Positions 43,355 to 56,399 of a DNA stretch of 64,000 nucleotides are shown one piece after another (position 1 is the first letter of the stretch; the number at the start of each line of letters is the position of its first letter). The notes under the pieces are model-generated. The model was not told where the DNA came from. It saw nothing but the letters and a program-made list of their open reading frames with translations, and ran no database searches. This DNA comes from Rhyzopertha dominica (taxonomy: Eukaryota; Arthropoda; Insecta; Coleoptera; Bostrichidae), in assembly GCA_025024175.1 (NCBI GenBank), contig QCXZ01000137.1, positions 19,096,001 through 19,160,000 of the forward strand, read 5' to 3'. A program made the position numbers and the translations under genes.

Positions 43355-46300
43355 ACATGTTTGGAAGCATATTGCAGTATTTTACTAATCAGAAGCAGTA
43401 TATGAGAGCAAAGAGTGAAACTGGATGCAAGGAACGTTTGCGTTTAGCATCTGAGGAGTTCCAAATCCTCATCCAGAAGAGAACCACAATAGACATTTCT
43501 TCCGTTTTTCTTTACATCTCAGGAATGCCACTGTTGGCTAAAAATTAATAATAAATCTCAACTGTGACAATATGATTATATCATTATAATTGTGCTAGGA
43601 TTAATGGCTAAGATTATTAAAATATCCCCTTCAATGTACTGATTAGTTCTCGTTGATAGTAATTAATAACTTACTATCAGTTAGTGAACATTGTATTGTT
43701 GTAAATATAGCAAATGATTACATAGATAACAATTTTAAATTGCGTTGTTTCATTCATCAACTTCTAATCGAATTATCTGGTTGAATAAATAAAAACTAGA
43801 ACTAGACAGCGTTACATAAATTGTTTTATAAAATCTAGAGTAAAAAATTGTCTGTCAAGTTTGCTGAGTAGTCAAACTGGGAATGTTCGTTTCGACTTTG
43901 TTCACCGACACATTTTGGATAAATGCGCTATTATAAAATAAAATGCAGAGTAAGCATGTCGCAAAAAAACTGATTAAACTCAATGCCACTTGATTTGGAG
44001 TGAGTAAATTGAGTGTCTCATTCAGGCTCCTATTTATTACCTAGGTATAGTTACAGATAGATGTTTATACATAATTTATTGTTAAATAAATGAATAAAAC
44101 CTTCTAGCATTACAAATAATTGCGACTGTTAATAAACAAGTACCTAATTAACATATTCACATTTACTTCATTTTTTTAAAGTAATAAACGATTCATGTAA
44201 GAAAATCACTACACGTGGCCTTGAAAGAATGCTTATGCTTACTTTTTTCTATAAAGTTTCATGTTTATCTGTGGAGCTTAAACGTTTCAATGGAGGATAA
44301 AAATCTATGTGTACTGCGTGCTTTCACGTTCTGTGTAACTGGTTTCAGTATCTAGAGATGTGGTTTATATTACCCTTTTGAAAAATTAAACAGTTCGTTT
44401 GTTGAACTTATTTTTTACGCTGTGACACACTAATTCACAAGTCGATAAACTAAGCACATCTTTTGAAATCAGTATTTCTAGAAAAAAAAATAGATTAACC
44501 ATTATGCTTTAAAGTATTTTATATTCCGAGTTTCGTTACTTATGCCATCTGTTGCTGTGTGGTTATATTAAGCTGGAAATCGATTTTCTCATGAATTTTT
44601 GTTCATATAACAAACGTACGCCAAATGCGTAAATAACTAAAAATAATAAAAAGATAGCAAGCTTAATTATCTATAGTTTATCTTTTATTAACAGTCAGTC
44701 ATAATTCATTGTAATTAGCATATGAATAATAGAAGAGTTATCTAATTTACCAGCACGACACGTCAGCAAAATCACTTCGTGGCAATAGAGAAAGTTTAAA
44801 TGTTGTAGTCTGTATTGCGGTATAAAATTTGTTATTATTAACAACTCAATTTCATCCGCTGCATACAGATGGAGTCATTAATAAAATTGAATGTATTTAA
44901 CTTTAAGTATCTTGACATTACATTTTATCATTTGCTGAATTTCGCCTACTTGTACCAGCACGGAAAAGACCTACTAAACACAAAACAATGTTTCAAACGT
45001 TCATCAGTCCAAATTTCAAACAAAATATTAGTTCAAGTTTGATACAAAAGTACTGAAACGCGTAATTAAAAAAGTTCAAATAAAAAATACTGTTAGAAAA
45101 GTTAGAAAAGTCTGTTTTATTACTCCAGTTAATCATTTCGAAAACAAAAATTCGTTTCACATCCTATCCTAGTTTTATAGCCTAGTTTTTTTAATTTATT
45201 TATGTCGGTATGGCTTACAAACTAAAATTGGAAAAAAACATTTATCATTTATTTGCCTCAAAATTACAGCCAATTAACTAGGCGTAANCCCTATATTCTA
45301 CCGTGCACTAAAAATGATCCATTTTGCTAACAACCGGGTACTTCACCCTATGCAACTTTGAGGCCCTTGATAATGTCAAATGTAAATAATAAGCCAGATT
45401 TGCTGATAATGTGTTGCTAGTCGTGATGAACCCCTGGATAGTCAAAGTTACATCATTAATTCTCTTACGAAATAGGTTAATTGTATTAAAGAACAACACG
45501 CTGGGGATGATTTTACGTTCTGGTCAGACCTTCGTCCTGTTCCTATGTTAGGCAAAATGTACCATTTGTTTCACGAATCGACAATTCCCCTAACTAATTT
45601 TGAGCACTATTTTCTTAAAAAGTTTGCAACGGGGAATGAGAAGCCCAAAATGAGGAAAAACAGAATATACGGAAAGATCCGTGAGATCAATGTAAATGTA
45701 GTGCAAAACTTAATGCTAGGTGTCCGTCGAAAGTAGTGCGTAGTGAAAGGCCAAGTTCCTTTTTGTTTAGCTTAAGTTTATAATTTTATTGCTAATAAAA
45801 CACTTAATTAATATGTATTACACTTCTTTAATTAAATACATTTTCTATACGAAAAAATGCTTTAGAAGTTTGTGCCAAAGCCTATGGGACACACAACGTT
45901 ATTACAAATTTTATTAAATCTTTCTAAATTTAGTGAACTGGGTAAAACATTTTCTAAAGAAAATAGTCTCCCGAGATGTAAAAATTCAGGAACGGTATTA
46001 GATAGGTTGGTATGGATATACCTGACAATATTATCATTGCTATTTAGTAGTTTTCGTTAATAATTTATTTTCCAAGTGGGCAATCATCTTAAGTCTGTTT
46101 GTTTGTTATTCTTGTAGATTAAGGGGATACTTATTTATGTATAATAAGAGTTAGGTATTTTTTTCACATTGGGACCGCTGTAAAGCATACACCTATTTAT
46201 TATTAGAGAGTTCGAGAGCTAAATTACTAGAAAAATCACTTGAGTGTCTGAAGGCGATCCTAATACTTTGTAAGTAGTAGGTAATTTCAGTCCAGAATGA

Positions 46301-48170
46301 CACTTAGATCTTCAATGAACTCGAACTGATTTCAGAGATGCTCCGTAACGTTGTAAGAGAAATATGTGCATACAGTCATTTTCGTGCAAGAATATCGGAT
46401 CAGAAACGTTTCTATAAATGTATAAGTCATTTAAATTAGAAACAGTGGAAGTGCGAAATGAGAACTATATGGAGAATATTTGAAGTAATATTAATGGGTT
46501 TTGAAAAATGGTACTAAAATGAAACAAGGCTTTTACTATTTGGCCATTCATCGTTGTAAATTTTCACCTACAGCAAGTTGTCTTAACTTGAATACATGTA
46601 GTTTGCTGTTTACCTTGTTTTGAGAAATAGTTTATAGATGGCATGAACAACATAACCGTTATTAGCTACCGAATGTCTATAAAGTAACGCATAAAATTTA
46701 ATAACGTTGAAATGGGTAACTTAAGATTTAAAAAGAACTTTATTTTGAGACGATTAAAACCGAGCAGTCTGTTACTGTAACGAAAACAATACGTCATCTT
46801 GCCTTTGTTATCTTAGGAATTCAACCACTATGTCATTCAGCATAAAAACAATCAAAATAAGGAGAAATGGAGAATTGTTATTTAACATAGACATAAAATG
46901 ACGTTTAAGTGTGATCAGTCAATTTTTTATTTGACACACCTCATAAAATTGTTTAAGGGAGTAACATAGCGCTGGTGCAGTGTAGTTAAAAAATAACAGA
47001 AAACTTCGACTACTATGAAAAGAAAAAAGTTATCACCTGTAGATTGCAGTGAAACTGAAAGAATTCATATTTTACAGATAATGGAATATACAGTTTGTAA
47101 CATTTTGCCAAATGATTCCAATCGCGTTTTTGCTATTTTTTAGAATTAGTCTATTCTGAAGTAATGCCAAAGTTAGCAAAAGCCAACTTAGTAAAAATAC
47201 GACTCTTACAGTGAAGATTCTCTAACATANTATATACAGTGACAATTCTCAAATAAGGATCTGCATGTTTAATTAATATGGTGCGTCTAATCGGAATCCA
47301 AATGATGATTGGGTATGGCGATAGACTTCGAAGTTATCAGACATTTTTCAACTGTTTAACATGGAACACAAAAAAAGGCCACCTGTTGCTTAATCTAATG
47401 TTGCTGTCAAGATCTATTCATCCCAAATTAAGCGACGAAACAAAATTAAACATTTTATTAGAAGCAGAAGATAATTCGAACCTAATATTTATTTTTCTAA
47501 GTGTGCCCATTTTGCTTGGTTGTTTATGTCAAATGACATAATGGTGCTTAGAAAATAAGGACTTGTCACAAAAAAGTATATTGTTCTATAAGACATCATA
47601 TCTTCGTCATAGTAACAGACTGTTCTGTCTCAATCATCTCAAAATAAATCTTGTTTTAAATTTTCAATTATCTGTTTCAGAGCTATACAAATTTGAGCAA
47701 ATAACGCTTATTTTGAATTTTATGCATTACTTTATGAACACGCTGTATAAATAGTTGAGAAAATTAGAATTAGAAAATAACATAAACCGATCTACCATAG
47801 TGATGAACTCATGACGATTTTTAGGAACAATTGTAAAATGATGCTGAAGAAAGCAGAGCAGCTAAAATAGATTCAAATACTTGCGAGAACAGCTGATATG
47901 AAGTCGAAAGGTCAAAATTTTTGTAATGGCCATAATAACATACATACCTTTAATTAATTAAACGTGGTAGATATATTACAGTCACACGTAAAACAAGGAT
48001 CAAGCTCTTTAGATTATAGATTTACGAGTTTTATAAAAACAATAATTGATTATAACATTATTAAATTAATTAGTTATATTGGCACTAAAAGTTATTGTCA
48101 TAATTCCCATGTAACTATAAATTACCGTTTTGTGCTGAGCAGACGGACCATATTTGGGCTACAGCTATTA
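43355..48170. other. 3' UTR of the secreted-protein gene, then intergenic
   Basis: The first part, to about 43800, is the probable 3' UTR. The remainder is AT-rich with short frames only (for example 45545-45736 and 47278-47541) that match no family I know and lack splice context. Single Ns at 45288 and 47230. Confidence 0.4.
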
Positions 48171-48179
48171 TTAATTTGA

Positions 48180-48500
48180 ATGTCGGTATCTCGCCCCACG
48201 ATATGTTCTTTTTACATCCGGTGTTGGTCGTTCCGGCTTCCTTCTGCTGTCATCGATCAAGTAGAACCAGCGACCTTTCTAAAAACAAGTCGGACAGCCG
48301 GCGTTTTCGAGTGCTAATTTTCAACCGCGCCCAAACACATGTAGTAGCAAGGGTTCAAGAACACCACCTTGTCCTTGGAAATTTACCGCTGAAACTTCAG
48401 CGGCACTTCCGGGCTGGCCTGCACCGTAGGTGTACGCACCCACTGTGCCCAAGTGTCCAGCAAGTGACCGCGTGTGACACTACCGGACTCGCTCAAGGTG
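48180..48500. other. Unexplained GC-rich patch, open on both strands
   Basis: About 320 bp with clearly higher GC than the surroundings, open in a plus frame (48176-48574, without ATG). On the minus strand a fragment from about 48479 reads LAGHLGTVGAYTYGAGQPGS and then AAEVSAVNFQGQGG, with a possible acceptor before it and a GTAAAT donor after the SA codons. It lies just downstream of the cuticular protein gene, so a degenerate relative or lost exon is possible. Not strong enough to call a gene. Confidence 0.3.
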
Positions 48501-48598
48501 ACATTGTACTTTCATTCCTTTGTTCGCAATCAAACGCAACTGCATTAAATACAAACAGTTATTTATTTAATTAAAAAATATACAAATTCTATAATAAA

Positions 48599-49593
48599 TT
48601 ACGATTTTTGGAAACTATAGCTAAAACCGTCAGGCGACCTGTTGAGGGACAGCTTGCCGGGAGGGTAGAACCTGTGAGGTGGGGGTGTAGTTGCTGGTTG
48701 CCTGTACTGCTGGGGAGGGGGATTGTATTGTTGCTGGGGAGGGTTGTACTGTTGTGGTGGAGGATTGTATTGTTGCTGAGGAGGGTTGTATTGCTGCTGG
48801 GGAGGGTTGTATTGCTGCTGGGGAGGGTTGTATTGCTGCTGGGGAGGATTGTACTGCTGGGGAGGGGGGTTGTACTGGGGTCTCTGATTATACTGTTGAT
48901 AATCGGGAGGATTATACTGTGGCAAAGGCGTGTAGTTGGGCTGGGGTGCAACCGGAAGCGATGTAGGCACTGGTTGCGGAATTCCATCTCCGGTGGCTTG
49001 GAAACCATTCTTTCCCGCTGTGTACGTCACTGTCCGTCTTTGTCCTGAAGGGTCCACGTATGAATATGTTCCCACGCGGTTTCCAGCGGCATCACTCTCT
49101 TCCTTAAATTGGACACCATCTTCTTGGGCGTATTGTGCTCCAAAGGTACCGTCTCCGCTGAGATACCTTTGTTCGTTCAGGATAGCTGCAGTTTTTGGGT
49201 CTCTGTACTGGCATGACACAGCACCCAAGAACGCCGCGAGCACTAGCTGGAAAGGAAAAAGGTCGTGAGCATTTCGAAATTTCTGCATGAGGTCGCTTGA
49301 TTCTGAGACACTCCCTTACAGGCCGCACGGACTCGACATTTATTACCGGGTTGCATCACAAAGTGGAACAGATTTTATAGCAAACACACCAACGATTGTA
49401 AGAGACTTAACAGGCACTAAAACATAGCAAGAATGAATTTTATGCTAAACTGGCCGTATGAATCCTGTCTTAAACAGCACAATTTAAAAAATCGTAAAAC
49501 TCTCCAAATATCTGCGACTTTTAATTCAGTGTTAAATCTGCACTACCCGTAATTTCACTTTTACCATTTCAATATACTTACTATGGTGTTCAT
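48599..49593 (-). CDS. Cuticular protein with Rebers-Riddiford domain (CPR family), 219 aa
   Basis: Secreted structural protein of the chitinous exoskeleton. Exon 1 (49593-49582) encodes MNTI and ends at GTAAGTAT. Exon 2 (49246-48599) follows acceptor TTTCCTTTCCAG and ends with TAA. The intron after four codons inside the signal peptide is standard for this family. The leader MNTILVLAAFLGAVSC is followed by QYRDPKTAAILNEQ. The chitin-binding Rebers-Riddiford region spans residues 36-94, with GTYSYVDPSGQRRTVTYTAG, then KNGFQATGDGIP; it looks like the RR-1 type. Residues 110 to about 195 are low-complexity Pro/Gln/Tyr, mostly variations of QQQYNPP, ending in a basic tail (PPGKLSLNRSPDGFSYSFQKS region). 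AATAAA on the minus strand lies within about 40 bp after the stop. Intact. Confidence 0.96.
48715..48895 (-). repeat. Coding tandem repeat (PPQQQYN units)
   Basis: Within the cuticular protein's C-terminal half, a degenerate 21-24-bp unit encoding PPQQQYN or PPPQQYN recurs about nine times. The most central copies are identical at the DNA level, which suggests recent slippage or unequal exchange. Other frames stay open here because of the repeat and are not genes. Confidence 0.9.
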
Positions 49594-49634
49594 GTTGTTT
49601 AGACGGGTCTACCACACTGGCAAACAGCGACTAC

Positions 49635-49665
49635 TGCCCCTACCATGTCGTTTCTTCATTTTATA
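49635..49665 (-). promoter_or_regulatory. Core promoter of the cuticular protein gene (TATA and initiator)
   Basis: On the minus strand, TATAAAA spans 49665-49659 and the initiator-like GGCAGTAG has its A at 49635, exactly 30 bases downstream. The transcript would have a 5' UTR of 42 bases before ATG at 49593. This spacing and motif pair is typical of insect cuticle genes. Confidence 0.8.
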
Positions 49666-49669
49666 GTTC

Positions 49670-52600
49670 GCTTCAACCTTGGTTGCATTGCGGCCCTGGA
49701 ACACTCCCTCTGAAGATCAGAATGATCCAACAAGATTCGCGTTTTGTTTCCTTCCAAAAAGATGTACGAAGAACACCGATTTACGCAATTAACGACATGA
49801 CAGGCTAAGGGAAAACATGGACAACAGGTTATTAGCTATTTCGAGTATTCTCGAGGCTGTTCAAAAAAAGCTGAGGGGCTTTTGCGAATTATCACTGACT
49901 CACGTACGTGAAATATAGAATTGTAAATACATAAAAGATGCAAGTATATATTTGAGTTTAAATTGCATATAAGTGACTTAGATCCGCATGGATACCGTTA
50001 TATATAACAGTACTGTTTCATAAAAATGGTTATGTACCTAATAATCATACAGCCTAATAATATTCGACCACTTTGAAGAAAAATGCGTCTTTATTATTAG
50101 ATATTTCTCACTTTTCCTTTTACTTTTAACGTATGTGAACTATGATAAGATAAAATAAAGTTGCACTTTCATTATCAAGGACAAAAATGTGCAAGCTAAG
50201 CCGTCACGTGGGTGTGTTGGGAGTATGCCAGTTTAACAAAGGTTTTGAAAATATAAAAGGTTAGAAGTATATATAACAGGGAGAGCGCAAAAGGCTAGGC
50301 CGAATGTTAGTCCAAGAGACTGAAGTAAAAAAGCGAAATTAGACTAACCAGGTACGTGTAAAGTTTAAAAATCAATGGTTTATCTCTATATCTCTAATTC
50401 TAATTTATCCAGTAAGTAATTGCGTTAAAATTTCATAGAAGGAAGAGAATTTTTTTGGGAGTAGAAGATTATTAATAAGCTGTGATTACCATGCTTTGCG
50501 GAAGATTTTATAATTAAATTAGTGGATATTATTACCAAAAACAATTTAGAAAGTATGGAATTCAATGGGAACTGGGGAACTACACTTTTTTAATGCACAC
50601 CAGTATACAGCTTGTAATTTGGAATAAATTAAGTATATCAATTGCATTTTTTCTTATTGCTCGAACATGTCAATTAATGTTTTAAGTAATGGTCTTGCTT
50701 TAATAAAAAAACAATGTAGTTTGTTCCAAATTTGAGATATTAGAAATTGTTCTCTAAATGATAACTCTGTTTTAAATGAATTATATGAATTATAACTGCC
50801 CAATTTCAAATTCTTTTTCTGTGTCATTTGAAAGATATGAAATAAAAGCGTTTTATTAGAAAAATAAAAATTTTGCAATCCAGTTTTTTTTTAACAAATG
50901 CTCAATATGTTGCTCAAACTTCGACTCTCTACTTCGACGTCTACTCTCAAGCGGTATGAATGTGTAGTTAAATAAATAAATTGAAGTACCAATTATTACT
51001 AAGCAAAGGAAGCGTTCATTTTAAAATTCGTGAAAACTGAAACGCATATTTTAACGACGCACCTCGAGCGCATAAACCTTTATTTTGCCCTTGTGTGAAG
51101 TTTTCTCGTGGGGGCGGATATGTTCAAGGCAACGCCTCACTTAACTTAAAGTTACAGGATTAAAATTTTAATGATTATTGTATATGATGATTGAGGCAAA
51201 AAAAATAAGGATTAAGGATACATTTATTCAGAAAGCAATTTAGTAAGGAACTGGAGGTAATATTGAAAAAAGGGTTTTGGAAAAACGAATACTTATGAGA
51301 AAACAAGTATTCTTCAGTAGAATACGTCCAATGAAGAAGTTAGGCTTAATGTACTGTTGTTGACCGTACAAGAAAAGACTAAGACTCCCACCAAACAGGT
51401 AGCTAGCCAATTAAATCTTTCAGAAGCTGGCTTAAGATGTTTATGTCAAATGTTGAAGTAAGCCGACAAAATCTTTGAGTAAAGGAAAATCTGCACTAAA
51501 TAAGGGTAGGCCACACTCAACTCACACTCATTTTTACGATAGAACCGTTTAAAATAGGTATTTGTAGAAAAACATTATATTATTTGTTCCGGAACCAACG
51601 TTAATTGCTAATATACAACAATTTGGTCGAAAGGTAATAAATAATAGGTATGCAGAAGCTGAAATACATAGTATTATTATTGGTCTGTTTTTGTCTAGAG
51701 TATACCCAGCAACCAAAAGAAAAGTACATGGACTTTTTTGAACTAGAATTATTTAATGTGTATTAAGAATATAAACATATAAAGCGACTGATAAAATCAT
51801 GACTGAATTTTTTGGCATATGGGAATAGCTAACCGCAGAATGTGTAAAGCTAGACATTTTTTATTATTTCGTTGTATTTAAAAATGTATGAAATATACGG
51901 AACCTAAAAAGTAAGTAATATAGATGTTACGAGTACATTGAAGCAGTTGTTAAAGGATATGGAAAAGTAAATATATTATCAACACAAAAAATCTAACTCT
52001 GCTTCAAGATTACCTTACTGGCCTATTGAAAGACACTGTAACATACAGGCTAATGCACGGAACTAACTGGTGTATTTAAAAACTAATTTTAAGTTAACCT
52101 AATTAATTTAATTTGGCGTATGCAAATAGTTTCGGCAAAAGATTGTAAAAAAAATATGTCATTATGTTAGATGAAGCTCTATAAACAACTTAATATTAAT
52201 TAGGCGACAGTCGTTAAAAATGCAATGATGAAACAAACTAAAGAAATAAGAAAAGGAAAATGCCAAACCTTCAAACTTGTGCTGTTATATTATTCTCTAT
52301 TAAACAAATCATTCATTTACAGCTGATCGAATCATTCCTTTCTTTAAGACCTAATAATGAAATGTAGGTATTCGTATAACTCACTATAGTTTTCAATAAT
52401 AGAAGTTTGAACTAAACCAATTAGAACATTAGAATCCAATATAGAATTGAAAACCGATATTTGAACAAAATAATTTCGCTTAAATAATTTTTAGCGAGAA
52501 AGCTTTCAAGACCAGGCTACTGTTTTGCATTAAAGCAACTTTCAGTTGTTTTAGTTATCTATAGTTGAACGTAGCATTGTTTAGCATCGCCAGTCATGCG

Positions 52601-53950
52601 AGATAGCGCCTTTCCTTGCGTAACGCGACAATAAACTGCATACTTTGAACGCAGGACCGCGCGAACCAAAAAATCTTAAGTAGAGCAAGTATTTGTACAC
52701 CAAGGTGGTTTACACGCGTCCATGCCGCTGAAAATGTTATGTGATACCAAATTTGGCGCTCCACTGAGCGTTTCGATCAATACAATGAGGAAGACACCGA
52801 AAATGTTTTAAAAGCAAAACGTGTGCGGTATATGGTCTGCGAAACCACTAGAAAACAAATTGGTGGATTTGTTTACACAATACGGCAGTCCGCAGTTTGA
52901 GAAAGTTGACTCATCGATGACAGATATTTTTAAGTATTCTCGCTGCTGAAGCGCCTCCTAATTGGCCCCATAACGACATGCTGAAAAATAGTAACGAACA
53001 ATAATCTATTTCTGTAAATTAGCTTTCGCTTTACCTGCAGTTAGGCAACTTACAATGCTGGCGTGGAATAGTAGTGGTTGCCTAACCCGGTACAATCGCT
53101 ATACGATTTAAGAATTCCTTTAAAGAGAATTGAATGCCGGTATAGGCAGTCAACGTATCGATATCACATAGCATACTAGGATCATAACTGTTCAAGTTCA
53201 TTGCTGCAGTGATAGCCTTCTCACGAGCTCGAATTCCTTCTAGAGCTCTCCGCATAACTATATACTAGAGACTAGAGTTACAGGTATCTATTTTTTAATA
53301 AGCAATTCCGTAGCGTATACGGCGCGCTATTTATAACGGCACCCGCGACTGTTCTTGTAATTGACAGTGATATACTGTAGCAACAGTTTATTAAAATTTT
53401 TGCTTTCGCCTTGCTATTTTTATTGTGCGATAAATAACAACATTATTCCATATAAATGTATACCACTAGCATACAAAAGCCCATACGTAGATAGGTATTG
53501 TAAAAGCGGGAAACTACAGGTAACAGGCAACATAAACTTCAATATACCTGTATACCTAAATGTACAAATTAGTTATACATATTTTGGGGTTATTCGACTT
53601 TCAGCTAAATCATTAACCCTTTGTTTATAGTCTTCTTCAGGATTTCTACAATTTGTTACCCACTTCTATATACTTACAAGACAATTTTAAACTAGCTGCT
53701 ACTTTAAATTACTAACGACAATTATTTACTCGCAGAAAAATTGAGATAATGTGACTATTATACTTACCTAATAAAAGCCTTTCCGAAATTTACTTTGTCT
53801 TCGTAATTTCAATTTTTAAATATCGTTTTAATAATGTTAGAAGTTGAGTCAAATTCAAATTCATATCAAGTTCAAGTTTAAAAGCCTTTATTACTACCAC
53901 TACATTAATATATTATAACCAGCTTTATAAAAAAAAACTATTCCAGATAC
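49670..53950. other. Intergenic, possible faint transposase remains
   Basis: No host gene is supported. At about 51340-51560 a broken plus-strand frame (LLTVQEKTKTPTKQVASQLN, then LSEAGLRCLCQML and a GRPHSTHT block) looks like the N-terminal HTH part of a DDE transposase, but it is too degraded to classify. The rest is AT-rich with short chance frames. Confidence 0.35.
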
Positions 53951-53964
53951 AAACATTAACATAA

Positions 53965-55350
53965 ATGAGGTTTATTCATTTGCGGTTGATTATGAAATTA
54001 GCTTCACTTTCAATTAAATCTGAATCCAATAAGCCACCTAACATCAATTTGGCTAAATTTAAATTACTTTTAGAATTTAACAACAAGAGGGTTGAACATA
54101 ACTTATTCTTTTCTAAAGCTACTAAAGGAAATTGTCTCGCTATTTTAGATAAAAATGAGTACATTAATAATGTTTCTGTTTTTCTAAAAGGCGGAGACTT
54201 TGTTTCAATTAAAAGTGATCAGACAATTAAATTTAATTCGTAATTCAAGGATTTGTTAGATATGGTTGACATAAGTTAAAATTTTGTAACTGGAAGAAGT
54301 TGCAAATTATTCATATGAACCATTCACATCTAAGTCTTCCTAAGATTCATAAAAATGGTTATCCTATTAGACCAGTTATTTCGTACGTAAACTTCCCTTA
54401 TTACAAATTAGCAAAATGGTTAAATTTAGCTTTCTATGAAGTTCCAAATTTTAATAATTCTTTTTCTATTAAAAACATTTATAATTTCTTTTGATCTGAA
54501 AAATGTATTTTCTTTTACTCCCCCTACAGTTTTTATTAAAATTGTGATCTACTTATTCAAATTTCTGATTTAGCTTTAATTTATAAAAGTAATTAAATTT
54601 TGTTTAGTGACTTTGTTTTAGACAGCTATGGGTTCTCTTAGCCCGGTTTTCGCTGACCTATTTATGAATTTATCTCAGCATACCTGTTTTCAGTCTAACG
54701 TTCGTTTTTGGTTTCGTTATTTAGATGATATTTTGTACCTTTTTAAAAGTAAACACGTTGATATAGTTAATTTGCTTTCTCTTACACTCTTCTGTAAACT
54801 TTGATTATAAAAAAGATTAACAACAAAATATCTTTCCTAGATTTGTTAATTGATACCTAATGATACATAACTTTACTTTACCTTCAAAATTTATAAAAAA
54901 AACTAGCGTGTATATACAGACAATATTATTTTCTTTAATGCTTTTCATCTTTACCAATATAAATTAGTTGTTTTTTATTCTTTATTTCACAAACTTTTTT
55001 AAATACCTCTTACCTTTATAGCTTTTGGAAAAGACGTTATTTTACAAATTCCTTATAACAAAAATTTAATAGAAGAGTTATGTCATAAATACTTAACAAA
55101 AACTTCTTTCTTTAATACCACTGATTTATATAAAAAAGAAAAAGATTGGTATCTACGTGAGTTTATTGGTCCAGTTTTATAAATATTTCTAAATTGTTTT
55201 TATTTAATTAAATTCATATTTCTTTTTCAAAAACATGTAGCTGCATTTTATGTGGGACAAACTTGGAGATATTTAATGGTTAGAGCTATGGAACACCTCA
55301 AACAATACGAAAAATATAAAGACACAGATATAGTTGTGACAGATCTGCTA
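53965..55350 (+). pseudogene. Penelope-like element remnant 1 (RT plus GIY-YIG traces)
   Basis: Broken frames in consistent order. FSKATKGNCLAILDKNEYIN (54109-54168) is the N-terminal KADKGN-type block. LSLPKIHKNGYPIRPVISYV (54331-54390) is the characteristic Penelope motif. MGSLSPVFADLFMN followed by FWFRYLDDILYLF (54629-54750) contains the catalytic YLDD. At about 55245-55330 AFYVGQTWRYLMVRAMEHLK resembles the start of a GIY-YIG endonuclease domain. RT followed by GIY-YIG on one polypeptide is diagnostic of Penelope-like elements. Multiple stops and frameshifts; inactive. Confidence 0.85.
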
Positions 55351-55384
55351 TAGAAGGAATATCTAATGTCTAATAAGTTTTCGA

Positions 55385-55470
55385 AGAGCACGGGGCCTTT
55401 CAAAGTGCGGGGCCGAGTTCCCCGGAACGCGCTGAACTCGCCTCGCGCCGGACCTGCCCGTCAGTCTTGA
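55385..55470. other. Short GC-rich island
   Basis: About 85 bp of strongly GC-rich sequence (GCGGGGCCGAGTTCCCCGGA, CGCCTCGCGCCGGACCTGCC) in AT-rich surroundings, directly after the Penelope-like remnant. It contains the palindrome-like GGGGCC/GGTTCCCCGG. I cannot identify it. Confidence 0.4.
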
Positions 55471-56399
55471 CAAGTTATTAAAGTGAAATACTTATATGGG
55501 TTTAGGATAAAACTACCTTAAAACGGAAATATAAAGTGGTCATGTTCAAGATATTTAGAAACATAAACAGCTTCTTAGAGAAATAAGATGTAACTTAGGG
55601 TACCATTTTACAGCTTTATCAGTCAACAATACCATTTTGTATGCAAAATGACTAGAATAGAAATGGTATGTGTACTTTGCACTGACACCCAAAACGCCTT
55701 GAGTTCGAACTCAATATATATTGTAACTGGAGCGAGATTAAAAACGATTTATTTAAGGCAACCTCATTAGTCTGATTTTCGTTGTACTGAATATTAATGA
55801 AGGTTACGTATTTATAAAAGAAGTCGAATTTCCGGCCTTATTTTGTATGGGTCGGGTAGTCCTCATGCATAATTGCCATGTTTTGAATCATGCAACGAGG
55901 ACTGTAAGTTGCAAAATACTGCAATTGGGAGAAAGTCACGTGTATGTACTAGTTTCAGATGTATTGTTGCCTGCAACGTGTTTAATATTGAAGAGGTTTG
56001 GTATTAGTATAGAATAACGGGGCTATACATTGCATTTTTTAAACCCATTGGTTTGTTTAAAACTGCAGTTACTTCAGTACAAAGCTTGAGCGCAAAGGGG
56101 TTGAAAATATTATCTCTCGTAAGTTGCTAGAAATGTGACGAATAAAAAGAATATATATTAACATACTATCACAGGAAATAAATTTATTGAAAGACTAAAC
56201 ATAAGTACCAGTTGCGTGTTCGTTTACTCAAGCAAATAAAAAACTGGTTGAAATTTACAGCTTTTGTAGGTTCTAAAGTAAAACAAGATATGGCAAGATA
56301 ATGAATACAACTTAAAATATTAGGCGATAGCACTGAGTATCGTGAGTTCAATGTTTGTTTGTTTGGTGTTAAGAGACTACCGCACTGAAGAGTCAGCTT
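55471..56399. other. Intergenic between retroelement remnants
   Basis: Nothing recognised. A palindrome GAGTTCGAACTC near 55693 resembles a tRNA T-loop by chance but has no cloverleaf around it. Confidence 0.4.

Noticed and set aside
48176..48574. 132-codon plus-strand frame
   Set aside because: No ATG, no family match; the patch is recorded as unexplained rather than as a gene.
48608..49048. Long plus-strand frames opposite the cuticular protein gene
   Set aside because: They are antisense shadows kept open by the Pro/Gln/Tyr-coding repeat on the minus strand.
55680..55720. Possible tRNA on the basis of GAGTTCGAACTC
   Set aside because: It is only a palindrome; no A box, anticodon arm or acceptor stem can be built around it.
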